Source of the DNA: Pandoraea terrigena
GTDB lineage: Bacteria > Pseudomonadota > Gammaproteobacteria > Burkholderiales > Burkholderiaceae
Direction: 5' to 3'
Assembly: GCF_902459705.1 (NCBI RefSeq)
Contig: NZ_CABPRU010000005.1
Coordinates: 186,001-250,000, forward strand
Length of the DNA stretch: 64,000 bases
Each line of letters begins with the position of its first letter. Within the stretch, counting starts at the first letter, position 1. This document shows positions 43,380 through 52,684 of the stretch, in pieces. A model generated the notes under the pieces. That model saw nothing but the letters and a program-made list of their open reading frames with translations, was not told the origin of the DNA and ran no database searches. The position numbers were made by a program, and so were the translations under genes.

Positions 43380-43471
43380 GGCAAAGCCGACGGACCTAGC
43401 GGATCAAAGTCAAGGCGCGTGAAGAGCGCCTCCGCGGCTCAATCGCCTACTATCCTTGCAAGGGGGTTACA

Positions 43472-43744
43472 GTGAACAAGACGGAACTGATCGATCATAT
43501 CGCGGGTGAAGCAGACATCTCGAAAGCGGCTGCCGGTCGGGCACTTGATGCATTGGTGGGTGCGGTAAAGAAAGCGCTGAAGAAGGGGGACGACGTGACG
43601 CTGGTCGGCTTCGGCACGTTCCACGTGGCCAAGCGCGCAGCGCGCACGGGGCGGAATCCGCGCACGGGTGACTCGATCAAGATCAAGGCAGCGAAGGTTC
43701 CGAAATTTCGCCCTGGCAAAGGTCTGAAAGATACGTTAAACTAA
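43472..43744 (+). CDS. hupB: DNA-binding protein HU-beta
   Basis: 90-aa histone-like protein that bends and compacts DNA as a dimer. N-terminal helices [23 protein letters not shown]-grasping beta-arms with the signature [20 protein letters not shown], and C-terminal [13 protein letters not shown]. The start codon is GTG at 43472 with AGGGGG nine bases before it. Located after lon, as in most proteobacteria, and just before two tRNA genes. Confidence 0.96.
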   Translation: MNKTELIDHIAGEADISKAAAGRALDALVGAVKKALKKGDDVTLVGFGTFHVAKRAARTGRNPRTGDSIKIKAAKVPKFRPGKGLKDTLN

Positions 43745-43800
43745 CCAGCTTCCCTGTTTCGGCAGGGAGCAGCAGCAAGAACAACACTTGAATCGGGAAC

Positions 43801-43876
43801 GGGTGCTTAGCTCAGCTGGTAGAGCGGCGCCCTTACAAGGCGTAGGTCGGGGGTTCGAACCCCTCAGCACCCACCA
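43801..43876 (+). tRNA. tRNA-Val (anticodon UAC)
   Basis: 76 bases with encoded CCA. Acceptor stem GGGTGCT/AGCACCC, D-arm GCTCAGCTGGTAGAGC, anticodon loop CTTACAA with TAC, T-arm GGGGGTTCGAACCCCT. All four arms pair well. Confidence 0.97.
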
Positions 43877-43890
43877 GTTCCAGATCTTGG

Positions 43891-43967
43891 GGAGCGGTAG
43901 TTCAGTTGGTTAGAATACCGGCCTGTCACGCCGGGGGTCGCGGGTTCGAGCCCCGTCCGCTCCGCCA
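43891..43967 (+). tRNA. tRNA-Asp (anticodon GUC)
   Basis: 77 bases with encoded CCA. Acceptor GGAGCGG/CCGCTCC, anticodon loop CTGTCAC with GTC, T-arm CGGGTTCGAGCCCCG. It follows tRNA-Val after 14 bp and is probably processed from the same transcript. Confidence 0.97.
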
Positions 43968-43974
43968 AATTGTG

Positions 43975-44002
43975 AAAAGGCGAACTTCGGTTCGCCTTTT
44001 TT
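43975..44002 (+). terminator. Rho-independent terminator of the tRNA operon
   Basis: AAAAGGCGAA (43975-43984), loop CTTCGG, TTCGCCTTTT (43991-44000), then further T. Confidence 0.88.
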
Positions 44003-44049
44003 GCCATATGGCGTCTTAAGACGCATCCAGACGACTTTTCCGATTTCGT

Positions 44050-45972
44050 ATGTTCGACTTCATCCGCCGTCATCAACGATTGGTTCTCATCTTCCTGACG
44101 GTGTTGATCGTGCCGTCGTTTGTGGTGTTCGGCGTTCATGGCTGGCAAGAATATGCCGCGGACGCGGGCACGATCGCCAAGGTTGGCGACCAGACCGTGA
44201 CACGCCAGGAATACGACAGTGTGCTTCGTGCGCAGACCGAGCGTATGCAGCAGATGTTCGGCGGCGCCGTCGATGCCAGCCAGATCAACACGCCCGAGAT
44301 GCGCAGCGCGGTGCTGGATAACCTGATTCAGCAAAAGCTCCTGACGCAGGAAACGCTCAAGAAGCAACTGTCGGCGCCCGACGCCCAGGTGCGGGAGGCG
44401 CTGCTCGCCATTCCGGCGATTGCGCAGTTGCGCCGCCCCGATGGCTCCATCGACGAAGCGAAGTATGCGCAACTGCTGTCCGCGCAGAACCTGACGCCGC
44501 AGCGACTCGAAGCGCAAATCCGTTTCGAGCTGGCATCGAACCAATTGCCGTCGAGCGTGCAGGCGAGTGCCATGCTGCCGAAGACGGTGCTTGAGCGCTT
44601 CGCGCAACTGCGTGCCCAGCAGCGCGACGTCTCGGTGCTGAGCTTCCCGGTCACGGACTACGCTGGCAAGATCGTGCCGACGCAGCCGCAGATCCAGGCG
44701 TACTACGACGCACACAAGGTGGCCTTCCAAACGCCCGAATCGGCCGAGATCCAGTATGTCGTTCTCGATCCGAAGGCGATGCCGGCTTCGGCGCAGACGC
44801 CCCCGAGCGACGACGTGCTGCGCAAGATGTACCAGGACAACCTGAAGCAATACACGACGCAGGAACAGCGCCGCGCGTCGCACATCCTGATCGCGTCGCC
44901 GGCCGACGCGTCGCCTGCCGATCACGCCAAGGCGAAGGCCAAGGCCGACGCGTTGCTCGCGCAGATCAGGCAGCACCCGGACGACTTTGCCAAGCTCGCC
45001 AGTGCGAACTCGGAAGACCCGGGCTCGAAGGGCAACGGCGGCGATCTGGGTTTCTTCACGCGTGACGCGATGGTCAAGCCGTTTGCCGATGCTACGTTTG
45101 CGCTCAAGCACGAGGGTGACGTGAGCGATGTCGTGAAGAGCGATTTCGGCTATCACATCATCAAGCTGACCGGTATCAAGCCGGAGCAGACCAAGTCGTT
45201 CGATGAAGTGAAGGCCCAGCTTGCCGATCAGTATCGTCAGCAGGAGTCCGCGAAGGCATATGCGAAGCTCGCCGACCAGTTCACCAACGCGGTGTACGAG
45301 CAACCGGACAGCGTGCAGCCGGCAGCCGACAGGCTCAACCTGAAGGTGCAGACGGCCACGGTCACGCGTACGCCCGATCCGGCACAGGCGAAGCGCCCGA
45401 TCGGCAACGAGAAGCTGCTCAAGGCCGTGTTTGGCGATGAGGCGCTCAAGAACAAACGTAATACCGAGGCGGTGGACGTCGGTCAGGGTGTGCTGGTGTC
45501 GGCGCACGTGGTGAATTACCACCCGGCCGCGACGCCGCCGCTGGCCCAGATCGAGGCGCAAGTCAAAGAGAAGGTGGTGGCGGATCTGGCCGAGCAGCAA
45601 GCGGTGAAGGCCGGCGAGGCCAAGCTCGAAGCGCTCAAGAAGGGGGGCGACGCCGCATTCGGTGCCGCGCAAACCGTTTCGCGAGACAACCCGGGCAAGC
45701 TGCCACCATCGGCATTGAGCGCGATCTTCAGCGCCGATACGACCCATTTGCCGGCGTATGTCGGCGTGGCCTTGGGCGAAGGTCAGGGCTATGCGGTGTA
45801 TCGCATCGGCAAGGTCACGCAGCCGGCGCAGCAGGACGCGCAGCGTCTCGCCGCCGAGGCACAGCAACTCAATCAACTGGCAGCTCAGGCCGAGTGGAAC
45901 GCCTGGTTGGGCGACCTGCGCGCGCGCTCGAAGGTGAAGATCGTCAACGATGTCACCAAGTCGGGGGCCTGA
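44050..45972 (+). CDS. ppiD: PpiD-type periplasmic folding chaperone, SurA-N/parvulin protein
   Basis: 640-aa inner-membrane-anchored chaperone located at the SecYEG exit. One membrane helix at about residues 11-32 (LVLIFLTVLIVPSFVVFGVHG) is followed by a SurA-like N-terminal domain. A PpiC parvulin domain lies at about 275-370 (RRASHILIASPADAS to SDFGYHIIKLTGI), and a second chaperone half follows. Length close to E. coli PpiD (623 aa), and the position after hupB is the same as in E. coli. Terminator at 46008-46033. Confidence 0.93.
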   Translation: MFDFIRRHQRLVLIFLTVLIVPSFVVFGVHGWQEYAADAGTIAKVGDQTVTRQEYDSVLRAQTERMQQMFGGAVDASQINTPEMRSAVLDNLIQQKLLTQETLKKQLSAPDAQVREALLAIPAIAQLRRPDGSIDEAKYAQLLSAQNLTPQRLEAQIRFELASNQLPSSVQASAMLPKTVLERFAQLRAQQRDVSVLSFPVTDYAGKIVPTQPQIQAYYDAHKVAFQTPESAEIQYVVLDPKAMPASAQTPPSDDVLRKMYQDNLKQYTTQEQRRASHILIASPADASPADHAKAKAKADALLAQIRQHPDDFAKLASANSEDPGSKGNGGDLGFFTRDAMVKPFADATFALKHEGDVSDVVKSDFGYHIIKLTGIKPEQTKSFDEVKAQLADQYRQQESAKAYAKLADQFTNAVYEQPDSVQPAADRLNLKVQTATVTRTPDPAQAKRPIGNEKLLKAVFGDEALKNKRNTEAVDVGQGVLVSAHVVNYHPAATPPLAQIEAQVKEKVVADLAEQQAVKAGEAKLEALKKGGDAAFGAAQTVSRDNPGKLPPSALSAIFSADTTHLPAYVGVALGEGQGYAVYRIGKVTQPAQQDAQRLAAEAQQLNQLAAQAEWNAWLGDLRARSKVKIVNDVTKSGA

Positions 45973-46007
45973 TCCGGTAACCGATGCCATCGGTGGATGA
46001 GCTAAAG

Positions 46008-46033
46008 AACGCGGCCAACCGGCCGCGTTTTTT
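46008..46033. terminator. Terminator between ppiD and convergent tesA
   Basis: AACGCGGCC (46008-46016) pairs with GGCCGCGTT (46021-46029), then T residues on the plus strand. It ends at the tesA stop codon, so the tesA 3' end overlaps it. Confidence 0.85.
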
Positions 46034-46730
46034 ATGTGCCGGACTTCGGCGCTCGTGCGTGCGCCGGACTCGCGGGGGATTTGCCGGCGGGCTTGAGCAG
46101 CGGTTTCACCGTCGGCCAGACGTTCTGCAGGATGTGCGGATGCGCCTTGGCAAGCGGATGAATCTGATCGTGCTGGAACCAGTCGGGGTGTTCGATCACG
46201 CCGGCCAGCAGAAACGGCACATAGCCGGTCTTTTCCTGCTTGGCCAAGACGGAAAACATCGTGAAGAACTGCTCGCTGTAGTCGAGTCCGTAATTCGGTG
46301 GAATGCGCATGCCGACAACGACCACGCGGCTGCCCGCCTTGCGCGCCGCGGCGATCATCTCGCGCAGATTGCTGCGCGTGAGGTCGAGGGAAATGCCGCG
46401 CAAGGCATCGTTACCGCCGAGTTCCAGGATCGTGACGGCGGGGTGGTACCGGTCGAGCAGCGGTGCGAGACGCGCGCGTCCACCGCTCGTCGTGTCGCCA
46501 CTGATACTCGCGTTCACGACGTTATAATCGAAGCCGCTTTGCGTGATCGTCTGCTGCATGAGATTGACCCACCCGGCGCCGCGCGCGATGCCATATTCCG
46601 CCGAAAGGCTGTCGCCGACGACCAAAATCGTTGGTGCCCCCGAACTTGCCGCGTTCGCTGGGGTCCCTGACAGCATGCACCCGCCTACGAGGGCTGAGGC
46701 GGCCAATTTCAAGAACTCTCTTCTTGCCAT
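46032..46730 (-). CDS. tesA: SGNH-family esterase/thioesterase (TesA-like)
   Basis: 232-aa secreted hydrolase (acyl-CoA thioesterase I/arylesterase/lysophospholipase). The signal peptide ends around residue 28 (TPANAAS); a Cys at 18 in LVGGCML could alternatively be a lipobox. The GDSL block VVGDSLSAEYG carries catalytic S41, the oxyanion residues are in SGDTTSGGRA and LGGNDALRG, and the Asp/His pair is in HDQIHPLAK. Its start codon shares two bases with that of the divergent ybbA gene; the same divergent pair exists in E. coli. Confidence 0.9.
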   Translation of the reverse strand: MARREFLKLAASALVGGCMLSGTPANAASSGAPTILVVGDSLSAEYGIARGAGWVNLMQQTITQSGFDYNVVNASISGDTTSGGRARLAPLLDRYHPAVTILELGGNDALRGISLDLTRSNLREMIAAARKAGSRVVVVGMRIPPNYGLDYSEQFFTMFSVLAKQEKTGYVPFLLAGVIEHPDWFQHDQIHPLAKAHPHILQNVWPTVKPLLKPAGKSPASPAHARAPKSGT

Positions 46731-47469
46731 GTCGTTTTCCGAAAACGTGATCGAGGTGCGGGGGCTGGGCAAACGGTTGCATGACGCGACCGGCGATCTG
46801 GTCATTTTGCAGGATATCGATGTCAGCGTCGCCAAAGGCGAGAGCGTCGCCATCGTCGGGGCATCGGGGTCCGGGAAGTCTACGCTGCTGGGCCTGATGG
46901 CCGGGCTCGACACAGCGACCGATGGCAGCATCACGCTGCTGGGCAAGTCGCTCGGCGATCTGGACGAGGAAGGCCGGGCCGCGCTGCGGCGCGGTGCCGT
47001 CGGTTTCGTCTTCCAGTCATTTCAGCTGATGCCGCATCTGACCGCGCTCGAGAACGTGATGCTGCCGCTCGAGCTGCTGGGTGAGACACGCCACGTGGCC
47101 GATCGTGCCATCAAATTGCTTGAACAAGTGGGGCTGGGGTCGCGCCTGGCGCATTACCCCAAGCAGCTCTCCGGTGGAGAGCAGCAGCGCGTGGCGTTGG
47201 CGCGCGCCTTCGTCACCGAGCCCGCCGTGCTGTTTGCCGACGAACCGACGGGCAGTCTGGACACGGCGACGGGAGAACGGATCATCGACCTGATGTTCTC
47301 GCTCAACAAAGCGAGTGGTGCGACGCTGGTGCTCGTCACGCATGATCTGGCGATTGCGCAACGTTGCGACACGACGGTGCAGCTCGCCGGTGGACGACGG
47401 GTCGACGGCGTGTCAGCGGTGTCAGACGCGTCAGAGGCGCGAGGCGAAGGGACGAAAACGCCGCACTGA
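46729..47469 (+). CDS. ybbA: ABC transporter ATP-binding protein, YbbA/LolD-like
   Basis: 246-aa ATPase. Walker A GASGSGKSTLL (about residues 44-54), Q-loop VFQSFQLMPHLTALENVMLP, signature LSGGEQQRVALARA, Walker B VLFADEPTGSLD, H-loop VTHD. It belongs to the MacB/LolD exporter-ATPase type. The last 20 residues are variable. The partner permease (YbbP in E. coli) is not adjacent: the next gene is pgi on the other strand. The start at 46729 shares bases with the tesA start codon, so its promoter must lie within tesA. Confidence 0.88.
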   Translation: MSFSENVIEVRGLGKRLHDATGDLVILQDIDVSVAKGESVAIVGASGSGKSTLLGLMAGLDTATDGSITLLGKSLGDLDEEGRAALRRGAVGFVFQSFQLMPHLTALENVMLPLELLGETRHVADRAIKLLEQVGLGSRLAHYPKQLSGGEQQRVALARAFVTEPAVLFADEPTGSLDTATGERIIDLMFSLNKASGATLVLVTHDLAIAQRCDTTVQLAGGRRVDGVSAVSDASEARGEGTKTPH

Positions 47470-47492
47470 CTCCGCTGCGGCGGTCGTGCGCG

Positions 47493-49175
47493 TCAGGGTT
47501 TCCCTTTCAGGGCGTTACCCGCCAGTCGAATCAACGAGGTGGTCGAGGCATCGTGTGCACCGGGCTTGAGTGAATCCGGATCGGCCAGTTCGGGCTCGAT
47601 TGCGCGGCTCAATGTCTTGCCCAATTCAACGCCCCATTGGTCGAATGGATTGATGTTCCAGATGGCGGCCTGCACGAACACCTTGTGCTCATAGAGCGCG
47701 ATCAGTGCCCCCAGGCGCTCAGGCGACAACTGGTCGATCACGAGCGTGTTGCTGGGACGATTGCCGTCAAAGCGACGTTGCGCGCCGAGCGGTCCACCGG
47801 CCTGTTCCGCCGTGGCCATCGAGCCGCCTTGCAGCAACGCTTCGCTTTGCGCGAAGCAGTTGGCGAGCAGCTTGCGGTGGTGATCGAGATAGATCGGTGC
47901 ATCGTATTGCGGATTCAGGACTGCGATGAAATCCACCGGTACCAGCGTGGTGCCCTGGTGCAGCATCTGGAAGTAGGCATGCTGGCCATTGGTGCCCGGC
48001 TCGCCCCAGAGAATCGGTGCTGTTTGCCACGCGACGGGCGTCCCGTCGAGCTGCACCGACTTGCCGTTGCTTTCCATGTCCAGTTGCTGCAGATACGGTG
48101 GCAGCTTTTGCAGCGCATCGGTGTATGGCGCGATGGAAAGCGTCTGCGCGTCGAAGAAATTCCGGTACCAGATGCCGATCAGGCCAAGCAGCACGGGCAT
48201 GTTGGATTCTAGCGGCGCGCAGTGGAAGTGCTCATCCATCGCGTGCGCACCGGCGAGCAGCGCGTCGAAATGCCGTGCGCCGAGATAGAGCATGATAATG
48301 AGCCCGATCGACGACCATAGCGAATACCGTCCACCCACCCATTCGCCAAACTCGAACACGTTCTCGCGGCGAATGCCGAAGCGCATCGCTTCCTCGGCGT
48401 TCGTCGATACCGCCACGAAGTGCTTGCCGAGATCGCCTTCCGGAATGCCACGCGAGACGAACCAGGCGCGAATCGTTCGCGCGTTGGTCATGGTCTCGAG
48501 CGTCGTGAAGGTCTTCGAGCACACCACCACCAGTGTGGTTTCCGGGTCGAGCGAGGGGAGCGTGCGTGCCAGTTCGGTGGGATCGATGTTGGCGATGAAG
48601 TGCGCGCTCAGCTCGCGCCGTCCATAGGCGGCAAGTGCGTCGCACACCATGCGTGGGCCGAGATCCGATCCACCGATACCGACGTTGATGAGATGGCGAA
48701 TCGGCTTGCCGGTGGCGCCGACCCAACGCCCGTCGCGCACGCGTTCACTGAACGCGCGCATGCGTGCGAGGGTCTCGCGCACCCCGCGGCTGATGTCGCC
48801 GGCCGCGTCATGAAAGGTCATGTCGTGCGGCGCGCGCAGCGCAACGTGCAACGCTGCGCGGTTTTCCGTGACGTTCACCGCTTCGCCGGCCCACATCGCT
48901 TCGCGCTTGGCCGGCAGGTCGCACTCGCGGGCGAGTTGCGTCAGCAGCGCGCGTGTTTTGTCGGTAATGCGGTTCTTCGAGTAATCGAGGTACAGGCCGG
49001 CCGCACGTAGTGAGAATTGTTCGACGCGTGCATGGGCACTGGCGCCCGAGAACCAGTCGCGCATGTGCTGAGCGGCGATGTCGTCGCGGTGCGCGAGCAG
49101 GGTACGCCAGGCAGGCAGTTGATCCAGGCGGGTGGATGGCGCGGAAGGCTTGTACGGCATGTGCGATAAAGACAT
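47493..49175 (-). CDS. pgi: Glucose-6-phosphate isomerase
   Basis: 560-aa isomerase interconverting glucose-6-phosphate and fructose-6-phosphate. Signature regions VNVGIGGSDLGPRMVCDAL-type near residue 165 and GRYSLWSSIGLIIMLYLG near 290, with the active-site Glu in APLESNMPVLLG, His in GTNGQHAYFQML and Lys in LYEHKVFVQAAIWN. Slightly longer than E. coli Pgi (549 aa). Start at 49175 (MSLSHMPYK); an ATG 15 bp downstream is possible and neither has a clear ribosome-binding site. Convergent with ybbA, 23 bp apart. Confidence 0.95.
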   Translation of the reverse strand: MSLSHMPYKPSAPSTRLDQLPAWRTLLAHRDDIAAQHMRDWFSGASAHARVEQFSLRAAGLYLDYSKNRITDKTRALLTQLARECDLPAKREAMWAGEAVNVTENRAALHVALRAPHDMTFHDAAGDISRGVRETLARMRAFSERVRDGRWVGATGKPIRHLINVGIGGSDLGPRMVCDALAAYGRRELSAHFIANIDPTELARTLPSLDPETTLVVVCSKTFTTLETMTNARTIRAWFVSRGIPEGDLGKHFVAVSTNAEEAMRFGIRRENVFEFGEWVGGRYSLWSSIGLIIMLYLGARHFDALLAGAHAMDEHFHCAPLESNMPVLLGLIGIWYRNFFDAQTLSIAPYTDALQKLPPYLQQLDMESNGKSVQLDGTPVAWQTAPILWGEPGTNGQHAYFQMLHQGTTLVPVDFIAVLNPQYDAPIYLDHHRKLLANCFAQSEALLQGGSMATAEQAGGPLGAQRRFDGNRPSNTLVIDQLSPERLGALIALYEHKVFVQAAIWNINPFDQWGVELGKTLSRAIEPELADPDSLKPGAHDASTTSLIRLAGNALKGKP

Positions 49176-49285
49176 TTCGATAAAGCGGACTTAAAGCGGA
49201 GTATAACGGGTGTGGCCGTGAAATCGCGTTGAAATGCGCGGATGGACGGCGTTGAAGCCAGCGAATATCCCAGTCTCGCGCGATG

Positions 49286-51013
49286 TCAGGGCGCACCGGC
49301 CGGCGTCGTGCGAGGCGCTCGAATGCCTCGCGCCGCGCGCGCGGCTTCGTTGAGCCAGTCAGCCAGTTCGACGCGCATGGCGGGCAACAGTTCGGAAGCG
49401 GTCAGTCCAGCAGGGCCGGCGCCTGCGTCGACGCAGCGTTCGGCGGCCCGGCCGTGCAGCCAGACGGCGGCCAGCGCGGCTTGCGTTGCAGGCATGCCCT
49501 GCGCCAGCAGCGCACCCACCGCGCCGGTGAGCACGTCGCCCGTGCCCGCAGTGGCCAGCCCGGCATTGCCAGTAGTATTGATCCAGGCGCGCGTTCCATC
49601 GTCGATGATGCTGCCTGAGCCCTTGAGCACGACCGTTGCGCCGAAATGTTGCGCGAGCGCCCGTGCGCTTGCCAGCCGATCCGACTGAATGCCTGCGACG
49701 TCGCAACCGGCCAGGCGTGCCGCTTCGAGCGGATGCGGTGTCAGGACCGTGGGTCCGGCACGACGACGCACGCGCTCCGCAAGCGCGGGCTCGGCGGCCA
49801 GCAGATTGAGCGCGTCGGCATCGATGACCAGGGGCGTCTCGTCCAGCGCGAGCGCGCGCGACAGGCACGCGCTTGAGGCGGCAGAGGTTCCGAGCCCGGG
49901 GCCGACGGACACGGCCTGCATCGTCGAGAGGTCGAGGTTCTCCGCATGACGCAGCATCAGTTCGGGGTGCTGGGGATCCCAGGCGGGCGCATCGTGCGCG
50001 ACAAAGCCGACATAGACGCGTCCCGCGCCGGTCATCAGTCCGGCACGCGCGCAGAGCAGCGGCGCACCGATCATGCCTTCATGGCCGCCGAGCACCGCCA
50101 GCGACCCATAGCTTCCCTTGTGAGTCGCGTGACGTCGCTGCGGCAAATGCGCGAGGAACGCCGCAGGCGCGCTTGTCGCGATGGCCTTGCCTTCCGGCAA
50201 ACCAGCTCGCGTAGCGGCCAGCACCTCGTCCGTCCCTAACGTGGCAACCAGCACTTCGCCCGCAACGTCGCGCCCCATCGCGGTGAACAGCCCGGGACTG
50301 GCGCCCAGCATTGCCATCGTGACGTCGGCGTGAATGACGGGGCCTTCGACGACACCGGTGGCTGCCGCCAGCCCGCTGGGAATATCGATGGCGAGCACCG
50401 GCGTGCCTTGTGCATGGGCGTCGACGATGGTGTCGACGAGCGCTGCGGCGGCGCCTTCGAGCGGACGCGTCAGGCCGATGCCGAAGAGGCCGTCGACGAC
50501 CCACGCGTAAGCGAAGGGCTGCGGCCAGAGGGCGGCGACAGGCCGAACGGATACGCCGGAGGCGAGGGCCTCGGCGTGCGCCCAGCGCGCGTCATCGGTC
50601 GATGGCGGCCCGAGTTGCCAGACGTCGACGAGCACCCCGCGACGATGCAATTCGCGTGCCGCGACGTAAGCGTCGCCTCCATTGTTGCCTGGCCCGGCGA
50701 GCAGCAATACCGCCTGACGGCCCGCGCTCGCGAGGGCTGGCAGGCGAGCGAAGAGCCACTCGGCCACGGCGGCCCCGGCGTGTGCCATGAGCGCATGTGC
50801 AGGGAGTTTGGCGGCGGCCGCCCGTTCGACCTCGCGCAGCGTGTCGGGACGCCACAAGTCGAGCGTGTCGCGCGCGCAGGTGGTGCTCGATGACGTCGCG
50901 CAAACGCTTGGCGACCCTGTGGCGTGCGTCAGGGGATCCACGCTGACAGGCGCAATGGAACCCGCTGGAAGGGCAGGGGCGGCAGGGACGTCGACACGCA
51001 ATGAATCGGACAT
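49286..51013 (-). CDS. nnr: Bifunctional NAD(P)H-hydrate epimerase / ADP-dependent dehydratase
   Basis: 575-aa metabolite-repair enzyme restoring NAD(P)H damaged by hydration. The N-terminal YjeF_N epimerase domain (about residues 35-280) contains LLLAGPGNNGGDAYVAARELH and VVDGLFGIGLTRPL. The C-terminal ribokinase-like dehydratase domain (about 300-555) contains TPHPLEAARL, VVLKGSGSIIDDG and AGTGDVLTGAVGALLAQG. Same domain order as E. coli Nnr. Start at 51013 (MSDSLRVD); a frame extension to 51058 is possible but adds nothing conserved. Confidence 0.93.
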   Translation of the reverse strand: MSDSLRVDVPAAPALPAGSIAPVSVDPLTHATGSPSVCATSSSTTCARDTLDLWRPDTLREVERAAAAKLPAHALMAHAGAAVAEWLFARLPALASAGRQAVLLLAGPGNNGGDAYVAARELHRRGVLVDVWQLGPPSTDDARWAHAEALASGVSVRPVAALWPQPFAYAWVVDGLFGIGLTRPLEGAAAALVDTIVDAHAQGTPVLAIDIPSGLAAATGVVEGPVIHADVTMAMLGASPGLFTAMGRDVAGEVLVATLGTDEVLAATRAGLPEGKAIATSAPAAFLAHLPQRRHATHKGSYGSLAVLGGHEGMIGAPLLCARAGLMTGAGRVYVGFVAHDAPAWDPQHPELMLRHAENLDLSTMQAVSVGPGLGTSAASSACLSRALALDETPLVIDADALNLLAAEPALAERVRRRAGPTVLTPHPLEAARLAGCDVAGIQSDRLASARALAQHFGATVVLKGSGSIIDDGTRAWINTTGNAGLATAGTGDVLTGAVGALLAQGMPATQAALAAVWLHGRAAERCVDAGAGPAGLTASELLPAMRVELADWLNEAARAARGIRAPRTTPAGAP

Positions 51014-51156
51014 GACAGGCAAAGCTCCCGGTATCGAGGCGCGGAGAACGTTGCACATTGCCGCACGCCGGCATCGACGGCTGGGGCATGGCGTGTTCTG
51101 CGTGCCGATCCCGAGATTATGCCCTCAACGTACCGTCCTGGTTCAGTCTTCGCCGC

Positions 51157-52431
51157 TCAGTGCGCGTACCGTTCGAGTGTCAGGCCGTTCAGATCGATTT
51201 CCGGCGTTTGTCCGGAGAGGACGTCGGCGAGCACGCGGCCGGAGCCGCAGGCCATCGCCCAGCCGGTCGAGCCGTGGCCGACGTTCAGGAAGATGCCGGG
51301 CAGTGGCGTCGCGCCGAGCAGGGGCGGGCCGTCGGGGAGCATCGGACGTGCGCCGACCCAGGCGCGCGCCTCGCGGTACTTGCCCGCGCCCGGGAACCAG
51401 TCCGTCGCCACTTTGTAGAGCGTGGCGATGGCGCGTTCGCGCAGCACGAGTTCGGTATCGCCCAACTCGGCCGTCCCGGCAATGCGCAGACGGTTGCCTT
51501 GCGGGGTGATGGCGGTCTTGTACGACTCGTCCATGACGGCGATACGAGGGCTGAACAGTTCGGTCTTGACCGGCACTGTGATCGAGTACCCCTTGATCGG
51601 CCAGAGCGGCAGGTCGATGCCCAGCGGGCGCAGCAGCGCCGTACTCGCCACGCCCGCCGCGATCACGACTGCGTCAGCCTCGAGTGTCGTGCGCTGGGCA
51701 AGCTGCGCGGTGCTGGCGGTCTCGACGGTGACCCCCGAGCGCCCCACGTTCGGGCGCACCGACAGCACAGTCGTCTCGGTGGCGAGCGTCACACCCATTT
51801 CGCGGGCGATCTGGGCGAGTCGCTTGGTAAAGAGCGGGCAGTTGCCGGTTTCGTCGCGTGGCAGATGCAGGCCGCCCGCCAGTTGGGCATCGGTCGAGAT
51901 CGCCGGTTCGAGCTTGCGGCACTCCTCGGCCGTGAGCAAACGGTGCGGCACTTCGTTCTCGGCGAGCATGGCGCGCGCCGGTTCGTTCATCTTGATTTCG
52001 CGATCGGTGCGAAACAGTTGCAGATAGCCTTGCGTATGTTCGTATTCGAAGACATGGGTCTCGCGCAGCGCATGCAGGCAGCGCTGGCTGTAGAAGGCAA
52101 GGCGCTGCATCCGCTCGCGATTGGCGCGGTAGCGTTCGAGTTTGCATTCACGCAGCCAGCGGGCCGCCCAGCGCCAGGTGCCAATCGACAGGCCAGGCCG
52201 GAAAATGAGCGGGCTGGCCGAACTGAACAGGTAGCCGAACAGCTTGCGCGGCATGCCGGGCGCCGCCCATGGCGTGACGTAGCCGGGCGCAATGACCCCC
52301 GCATTGCCGAAGCTGCTCTCCTGGGCCACCGTGCTGTTGCGCTCGACCAGCGTGACCGTGTGCCCCGCGGCGGCCAGATAGTAGGCGGTACAAGTGCCGA
52401 TGACCCCGCCGCCGATAACGATGACCTTCAT
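51157..52431 (-). CDS. dadA: D-amino acid dehydrogenase, FAD-dependent (DadA-like)
   Basis: 424-aa flavoprotein that oxidises D-amino acids, classically D-alanine, and passes electrons to the membrane. The FAD-binding motif VIGGGVIGTCTAYYLA is at the extreme N-terminus, and the conserved SFGNAGVIAPGYVTPWAAPG segment and C-terminal NVGHGSTGWAMACGSG are typical of DadA. The start at ATG 52431 (MKVIVIGGG) is the only one leaving the usual residues before the FAD motif. No alanine racemase is adjacent. Divergent from purL across 253 bp. Confidence 0.93.
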   Translation of the reverse strand: MKVIVIGGGVIGTCTAYYLAAAGHTVTLVERNSTVAQESSFGNAGVIAPGYVTPWAAPGMPRKLFGYLFSSASPLIFRPGLSIGTWRWAARWLRECKLERYRANRERMQRLAFYSQRCLHALRETHVFEYEHTQGYLQLFRTDREIKMNEPARAMLAENEVPHRLLTAEECRKLEPAISTDAQLAGGLHLPRDETGNCPLFTKRLAQIAREMGVTLATETTVLSVRPNVGRSGVTVETASTAQLAQRTTLEADAVVIAAGVASTALLRPLGIDLPLWPIKGYSITVPVKTELFSPRIAVMDESYKTAITPQGNRLRIAGTAELGDTELVLRERAIATLYKVATDWFPGAGKYREARAWVGARPMLPDGPPLLGATPLPGIFLNVGHGSTGWAMACGSGRVLADVLSGQTPEIDLNGLTLERYAH

Positions 52432-52628
52432 TCCCAACCGTCTGGTGTGTGGCGAACGCCCGTACGTTCGCTTGTTAGTGTAGTTGTGTACCGTGCCGCA
52501 CCCGGATGCCGGTTTCGCGGCCCGTGTTCATGACGGGGCGCATAGGTTACCAGAGAGACGCCCTCACAGGGCAGGAGGCTCCCCATTATGCGTGTGGCGC
52601 ACTCGGGTATAACCCGGGGTAAGCAGGG

Positions 52629-52634
52629 TATAAT
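52629..52634 (+). promoter_or_regulatory. Candidate purL -10 element
   Basis: Perfect TATAAT 51 bp before the purL start; no convincing -35 at 16-18 bp upstream. A CGGG/CCCG hairpin with a second TATAA lies just upstream. Confidence 0.4.
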
Positions 52635-52684
52635 CTCGCTTTGCCGTTCCCCCGCGTTTTGAACGCCTCGCCTTCCGTCCTTCC

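Larger units (their letters stand above)
43169..43471. other. 303-bp lon-hupB intergenic region
   Basis: No gene seen. It holds the lon terminator (43234-43266), the hupB promoter (43351-43379) and a leader of about 85 bases before the hupB start. Confidence 0.7.
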
